A stretch of DNA of 64,000 bases from WVZH01 sp034430895 (GTDB taxonomy: Bacteria > Chloroflexota > Anaerolineae > Anaerolineales > E44-bin32). Where the stretch lies: assembly GCA_034430895.1 (NCBI GenBank), contig DAOUDW010000087.1, positions 1 to 64,000 of the forward strand, in the 5' to 3' direction. The translations under genes were made by a program, and so were the position numbers. Below, one piece after another: positions 59,765 through 64,000 of this stretch (the first letter of the stretch is position 1; each line of letters opens with the position of its first letter). The notes below the pieces were generated by a model. That model did no database searches. It saw only the letters and a list, made by a program, of their open reading frames with translations, and was not told where the DNA came from.

Positions 59765-61672
59765 TCAAGGATTAAGTACTTGGAGCAACGCTGTACTTGG
59801 GCTTGGTTTATCAGGATCCTGTGCTTCAAAAACTTGTTGTTCATTAGCAATACTAATTGGACACCGTTCCCAGAGGTTATGACGAGCGAGGAATGAGTCA
59901 AATTGCATGCCCGAAGCACCAACATCAATACGCCTCAATTCATATGGACCATACGCATCAATCCCCTTTTCGGCCCACAATTTCCATACTTTTTCTGTCC
60001 AGACGAGGCCATTTCCATGTCGTTCCCATGTATCCCACCAATCTGTTAGTTTCAAGGTGATTTCAGGTCCATAAATGCCTTCGAACTTCATAGGTAGACA
60101 GTGAGGGTCATTATATTCGAAGAGTTGCATTCGCTCCTCTACAAGTTCCAGAAGTTCTTTCTTCTTAACGCGTAGAATGTCAAGCGTGGGTTTATTGAAA
60201 ACGACAGCGTATTCACCTACTGCTTGATCACCACCTACCATGTCATCTGGATCTGAAACTTTTCTTACAACGAGAAATGGGCAGTTTTCATAAAGATTGT
60301 GTTCAATACTCCAGATTTGTTTTCTAAGTTCAATAATCGCCATCGTATTTACATATAAGCTAACAGCTATGTTAAGTTCGAGGTCGACATTCAAAAGCTT
60401 TTTTAATGTCTGTTCATATGCTCGCATATATCCATATGCCATATTTATATTAATGAGACCAGGGTTGACCTCCATTGAATTGTGCACATGCATTTCAGAA
60501 AATATTGGGATATTCTCCACATCTGCAGGCCATTTGCCAAACTCTGGCTTTATCTCATTAGCCGTTATTTCAGCTGATTGGGTGTCCATGAGACGATAGA
60601 GAATCTTGACCATATTCGAGTTATGGTAGCTGCCCGCTGGCTCCCTTAATGGCTCCTCAGGTCCAGCTAATATTGAAATAACACGCTCTGCTCCAAGCTC
60701 AAGAGCAGCCCTTATGGGGAGTACGTCTCTCACTCCTCCGTCTACAAAATGTCCATCCTTATATGGATCAGCCCGTAAATCTTTCGCTTCATAAATACAA
60801 GGGATCGAAGATGACGCGATAGTACCTTGGACAAGGGCATCCTTAATAGTACCCATCCCATTCTCTGCATCCAACTGCCAAGACACTTCGGGCGTATTGG
60901 CATTTCCTTTAATAAGTCTTGCATCTTCGGTCACATACCATGTCTGGGCATCCTCGAGACACACTGTCGCAAGACGCATCTTAATGTAAGGTGTGAGAGA
61001 TGTACCAAACTTGTTAAAATCAACTTTCGCCTTTATTAATTCCTCTATTGGCTTGAGTGTGTAAAGGCTAGGAGCTGAAAAGAATAGGTTTATTACCTTT
61101 AAAATCTTTCCCAGCATATCTGTTAAGTCCTCAATCACACCAACGGCCAAGGTCCCGAAGGATAATATATTCAAAAGTACAAAACCGGCACCAACACCGG
61201 GAAGTTCAGGCTCACCCCCATTCACCCCTCCTGTCTCAATAACTTGGTCTATATCCACATTGAGATCATCTAATATTTGAAGTATCTCTCCGATGTTTTT
61301 ATGCGGAAGGTACATGTCATTTTCACTCTGAAGGGAAAGAAATAAACTGACGAGATCCTTGACGCCCTTATAGCCAGATTCCGCAATTTTAAGGGCCATA
61401 ATTGCTCCTACTGAAGTTCCACAGACATATCTCAAATTGATCTTTTTCCAAATATCAGATCTCGTAAGATAATCTAGAGCACCTACTTCGAAACTTCCTT
61501 TGGAGCCTCCACCAGAAAGTACTAATGCAGTGGCTGGGACATTATCATCTACATGTCCGAAATGTCTTTTCTTCAGGTCTAGCGGATCAAGTCCTGGACG
61601 CTCAGGCTCCTCAACAGGAATTTCACCTATTGGTACAATTTCGTGATCCCTTTCTGGGTCTAGGTCAGGCAT
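59765..61672 (-). CDS. Large patatin-like phospholipase
   Basis: The 635-aa product has the patatin core: ALVLSGGGSKGSFEVGAL (oxyanion G-G-G-x-K-G), YVCGTSVGAIMALKIAESG (nucleophile elbow G-x-S-x-G, Ser near residue 90) and DGHFVDGGVRDVLPIRAALE (catalytic Asp in D-G-G near 310). Serine-Asp lipid hydrolase acting on phospholipid or other acyl esters. The C-terminal 270 residues have no recognised domain. No signal peptide, so cytoplasmic unless secreted otherwise. The start at 61672 follows AGGGGAG; an in-frame ATG at 61771 is upstream of a terminator hairpin. Neighbours are transposon ends and a DNA methyltransferase. Confidence 0.88.
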   Translation of the reverse strand: MPDLDPERDHEIVPIGEIPVEEPERPGLDPLDLKKRHFGHVDDNVPATALVLSGGGSKGSFEVGALDYLTRSDIWKKINLRYVCGTSVGAIMALKIAESGYKGVKDLVSLFLSLQSENDMYLPHKNIGEILQILDDLNVDIDQVIETGGVNGGEPELPGVGAGFVLLNILSFGTLAVGVIEDLTDMLGKILKVINLFFSAPSLYTLKPIEELIKAKVDFNKFGTSLTPYIKMRLATVCLEDAQTWYVTEDARLIKGNANTPEVSWQLDAENGMGTIKDALVQGTIASSSIPCIYEAKDLRADPYKDGHFVDGGVRDVLPIRAALELGAERVISILAGPEEPLREPAGSYHNSNMVKILYRLMDTQSAEITANEIKPEFGKWPADVENIPIFSEMHVHNSMEVNPGLININMAYGYMRAYEQTLKKLLNVDLELNIAVSLYVNTMAIIELRKQIWSIEHNLYENCPFLVVRKVSDPDDMVGGDQAVGEYAVVFNKPTLDILRVKKKELLELVEERMQLFEYNDPHCLPMKFEGIYGPEITLKLTDWWDTWERHGNGLVWTEKVWKLWAEKGIDAYGPYELRRIDVGASGMQFDSFLARHNLWERCPISIANEQQVFEAQDPDKPSPSTALLQVLNP

Positions 61673-61743
61673 CAGGCTCCCCTTTCTTTCTTTATCTTCG
61701 AAGATAATAAGTAAATGTGTGAAGTAGGTTGAAAAATTAAAAA

Positions 61744-61764
61744 CCCGACTTAAGATGAGTCGGG
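61744..61764 (-). terminator. Intrinsic terminator upstream of the patatin gene
   Basis: Stem CCCGACT/AGTCGGG with a seven-base loop, followed on the minus strand by TTTTTAATTTTTC. It lies 70 bases before the patatin start, so it either ends upstream transcription or attenuates the patatin mRNA. Confidence 0.7.
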
Positions 61765-61937
61765 CTTGCATTGCCTTTTGAAATTATGTGGCTTCCCCCG
61801 ACACCACACTATTGTTAGTTACACTAAGACAAAATACTATGTGTCAATATTATACAGGATGTAGATTTGGGATTCAACTTCTGTGATGATGCCAGATAAC
61901 GAGTGGGGGACAAGTATGGCCGAACCATCAGGATATC

Positions 61938-62072
61938 CTGTAGGGAGGAAAAACTATATCCGTGTTAAAATCCGGCGCAAACTCACCCTGTAGTATGGGA
62001 ATATTTTATTAGGATGATGTTTTTCTACCCAACAAGGTCATTTTTATAGAACGGATGTACATTTTCGGCCAT
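61938..62072. repeat. Repeat pair: family 2 copies and GGATGTACATTTTCGGCC
   Basis: CCTGTAGGGAGGAAAAAC (61938, inverted family 2 end), CCTGTAGTATGGGAATAT (61990), GGATGATGTTTTTCTACC (62013), then the exact GGATGTACATTTTCGGCC at 62052-62069. The start codon of the following gene lies inside the last repeat. Confidence 0.65.
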
Positions 62073-62414
62073 CACAATGGCTATTACGATGCCTGTGCTG
62101 TGATGATCCGTCGACTCTTAGAAACCTTAATCATCGAATGCTATGAGGTACACAAGATCGCCGATGATATTTTGGATGCTAGTGGTGACTTTGTGAGATT
62201 GGATAAGCTTATCGATTGCTTCCTCTCTCAAAAGGAATGGAACATAGGCCGCGACACAAAAAAGCAGTTGAAGAAACTACCATCAATCAAAGGCGTTGGA
62301 GATCGATCTGCCCATAATAGACGATATATAGCTTCAAAAGATGATATTGATCGAATTGCTGATGATACTAGGTTAGCTATACAGGAACTAGTATCTATTG
62401 CATTCGAAAAGTGA
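62055..62414 (+). pseudogene. DUF4145/HEPN-like protein, N-terminally truncated at a repeat
   Basis: The frame starts MYIFGHHNG, which is encoded by the dispersed repeat, then reads YYDACAVMIRRLLETLIIECYE, KLPSIKGVGDRSAHNRRYIA and SKDDIDRIADDTRLAIQELV. The Ala-Val-Met-Ile-R-R-L-L-E helix and the G-x-x-S-A-H-N-R segment are typical of DUF4145/HEPN-type domains, which usually have an N-terminal helical region before this point. The original start was lost at the repeat junction, though a short protein could still be made. HEPN-type proteins are often found in defence islands. Confidence 0.6.
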
Positions 62415-62543
62415 AATACCTTGAAACAATTTCCAAGGTATTCTAAGTGCTAAGTACAAGTGATCAGTTATTTTCGATAAATAGTCGAAGTGCTCTAAGC
62501 CTTATCATTGCCTCGTGCCGTATTGCTCAGCGAGGGCATTCAT

Positions 62544-63695
62544 TTACAATTGATTGTGTTCTTCACTGTCTGTGTATATGTACTGCTTACGATAACTTTC
62601 CCTCAACTCATCGATAACCAGTAATTCATTATCTTCTGACGCAAAATACCAGTTCTGCCACCCATTGCATGGACTACCACCCATCAAATGCTTTCCCGCT
62701 TGATGGATTGAACCCTCAAACCCATCTGAAAGCCGAAGTTTTCCATCTGGTTTAATAAAGGCATTTCTTGCACGATCCTTCTGGAAAAATAGCTGCTGCC
62801 CTGGCAGCAAATAATTTGTTTCAAGCAAATTCGCAAAACCAACACGCGGGGCTAAGCGTTTTTTATCGCTTACATCAAACACATCATCAGCCCGTGGCTC
62901 GGATAGCATCGGTTTTACGTCATCAATTCGTTTTTTAGCAATCTTGATGTAGTCTCTGTCCTGCTCAATCCCAATCCAATGGCGGTGAAGCTTCTTTGCT
63001 ACGGCTCCTGTTGTACCAGTTCCAAAAAATGGATCCAAGACAATATCTCCCTTTTGTGTCGATGCAATTAAGACACGAAATAACAAGGCTTCTGGTTTTT
63101 GAGTTGAGTGGGCTTTCTTGCCACCCTTTTTTTTGATTCTCTCAGCTCCTGAGCAGATTGGTAAAACAAATTGTCTCGGAATTGGCCAGTCACTGCGAAG
63201 CTGTTTTCCTTCATTAAACTCTTTCATCGCATGATGATTGAATGAATATTTTGCACCTTTTGATTTGCTAGCCCATATTAGCGTTTCATGGGCATTCGTC
63301 AAACGAACTCCTCGGAAATTTGGCATAGGATTCGTTTTAATCCAAACTACGTCATTTAAGATCCAATAACCCAAGTCTTGGATGATTTTCCCAATTCGAT
63401 ATATATTGTGATAAGTTCCTATCACCCAAATAGTTCCTGTATCCTTTAGTACCCGCTTGCATGCGTTTAACCACTTTTTACTAAAGAGGTCGTATTCACC
63501 ATTGTTTTCAAACTGATCCCATGAATCATTTACAGCGTCAACTTGCGTCATATTAGGACGCCATAATTCGTTTTGTAGCTGAAGATTGTATGGAGGATCG
63601 GCGAAAACGAGATCAACAGAGCTTTCGGGAAGAGAGTTCAGTACCTCAATACAATCCCCTTGGATTATCTGATCTACTGGCAATTCGTTTTTCAT
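62544..63695 (-). CDS. ccrM: CcrM-like N6-adenine DNA methyltransferase (GANTC-type)
   Basis: The 383-aa product closely follows the CcrM/HinfI-type beta-class order: DLVFADPPYNLQLQ (motif IV), NELWRPNMTQVDAVNDSWDQ, GTIWVIGTYHNIYRIGKIIQ, NPMPNFRGVRLTNAHETLIW, HSTQKPEALL and VLDPFFGTGTTGAVAKKLHR (motif I). A C-terminal DNA-binding extension ends SPCNGWQNWYF ... IDELRE. CcrM methylates adenine in GANTC, which I infer from memory of the family. ATG 63695 begins the family-like MKNELPVDQIIQGDCIEVLN; a TTG at 63719 would overlap the upstream gene. The upstream partial gene could be its partner. Confidence 0.85.
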   Translation of the reverse strand: MKNELPVDQIIQGDCIEVLNSLPESSVDLVFADPPYNLQLQNELWRPNMTQVDAVNDSWDQFENNGEYDLFSKKWLNACKRVLKDTGTIWVIGTYHNIYRIGKIIQDLGYWILNDVVWIKTNPMPNFRGVRLTNAHETLIWASKSKGAKYSFNHHAMKEFNEGKQLRSDWPIPRQFVLPICSGAERIKKKGGKKAHSTQKPEALLFRVLIASTQKGDIVLDPFFGTGTTGAVAKKLHRHWIGIEQDRDYIKIAKKRIDDVKPMLSEPRADDVFDVSDKKRLAPRVGFANLLETNYLLPGQQLFFQKDRARNAFIKPDGKLRLSDGFEGSIHQAGKHLMGGSPCNGWQNWYFASEDNELLVIDELRESYRKQYIYTDSEEHNQL

Positions 63696-63702
63696 AATGA
63701 TT

Positions 63703-64000
63703 TTAGTAATACCTGTCAATTCTTTCTAACAATGATTTTGCTAGATTCTGATACTCATCAGATTTCTGCTTAGAAAAATGGCCAAACAACAACATCAGGG
63801 TCGTCCCCTCGCTGAATAATACACGAATAATACCATCAGCCCAAATCTGTTCATTCGATATCAGTTTTCTCCAATAATGTAGCCGGATTGATTTGATATC
63901 TTCGAAACTCTCTCGTGGTGATGCATCGAGATCAATTTCAGGAAAGTCATCGAGCTCCCTCCTCCAATCTGTTAGCCAAGATACAAATTCGAACCAAACT
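63703..64000 (-). CDS. Partial hypothetical protein at the window edge
   Basis: The frame enters from the right edge and ends with a TAA at 63703, within 10 bases of the methyltransferase start. The visible 98 residues include FEFVSWLTDWRRELDDFPEI, IRLHYWRKLISNEQIWADGI, and a C-terminal GHFSKQKSDEYQNLAKSLLE. No family recognised. Close linkage to the methyltransferase suggests co-transcription; a cognate restriction enzyme is one option but no nuclease motif is visible. Confidence 0.6.
   Translation of the reverse strand, partial: VWFEFVSWLTDWRRELDDFPEIDLDASPRESFEDIKSIRLHYWRKLISNEQIWADGIIRVLFSEGTTLMLLFGHFSKQKSDEYQNLAKSLLERIDRYY

Overview
The window looks like a chromosomal segment of an uncultured Chloroflexota bacterium, most likely Anaerolineae. 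I infer this from the mixture of gene families (DUF951, EthD, many Pro/Thr-linker lipoproteins, a short Flp-type pilin with a CpaA-like prepilin peptidase, WD40/TolB-like lipoproteins) and a moderately GC-rich base composition; no rRNA or other phylogenetic marker is present. I saw no rRNA, convincing tRNA or CRISPR array.

Layout. 0-3.3 kb: a truncated copy of the N-terminus of a VirD4/TraG-like ATPase gene, a convergent acidic Asp/Ser-repeat lipoprotein, and dispersed repeats. 3.3-13.8 kb: a long co-directional block encoding a full-length coupling-type ATPase, three or four tiny (partly membrane) proteins, a DUF192 protein, a Cas4-like Cys-cluster protein, a histidine kinase, a response regulator, a DnaB/KaiC-type ATPase, a prepilin peptidase and an SH3-like lipoprotein. 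13.8-19.4 kb: two copies of a structured leader, two paralogous beta-propeller lipoproteins, a second SH3-like protein, a methyltransferase and a formylglycine-generating-enzyme-like lipoprotein. 19.4-25.5 kb: a 1020-aa cell-surface/membrane protein followed by three tandem copies of a cassette (6-TM protein plus a 50-aa protein) separated by copies of the large gene's 3' end. 25.5-33 kb: a serine hydrolase, then a Fur-family regulator and an iron-siderophore/haem-type ABC transporter, flanked by two near-identical 73-aa genes in direct repeat. 33-43.5 kb: ordinary housekeeping genes (kbl, GIY-YIG, prephenate-dehydrogenase-like, HD, M50, DUF951, Flp pilin, EthD, YbaK, M23, AAC(3)-like, metG, pterin dehydratase). 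43.5-58.7 kb: an 800-bp gap and a single 4810-aa Rhs/YD-repeat giant with a C-terminal papain-like peptidase tip. 58.7-64 kb: an AT-richer accessory end with IS21-like end repeats, a patatin-like lipase, a truncated DUF4145-like gene, a CcrM-like DNA methyltransferase and a partial gene at the edge.

How genes work together. The 3.3-13.8 kb block reads as one unit in which a DNA- or protein-pumping ATPase, a RecA-fold ATPase, a nuclease-fold protein, a two-component pair and a pilin-processing protease are co-expressed; I do not recognise it as a described system. The iron block is a classic regulator/permease/ATPase/binding-protein set with a 30-bp near-perfect palindrome between the divergent transcripts. 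The 19.4-25.5 kb and 44-58.7 kb loci have the architecture of surface or polymorphic effectors.

Dispersed short repeats are abundant. One family (core GGATGTACATTTTCGGCC) abuts three truncated genes, which suggests it marks recombination or transposition scars. Start codons were chosen by eye from ribosome-binding sites, and all functional calls rest on motif recognition without any database search.
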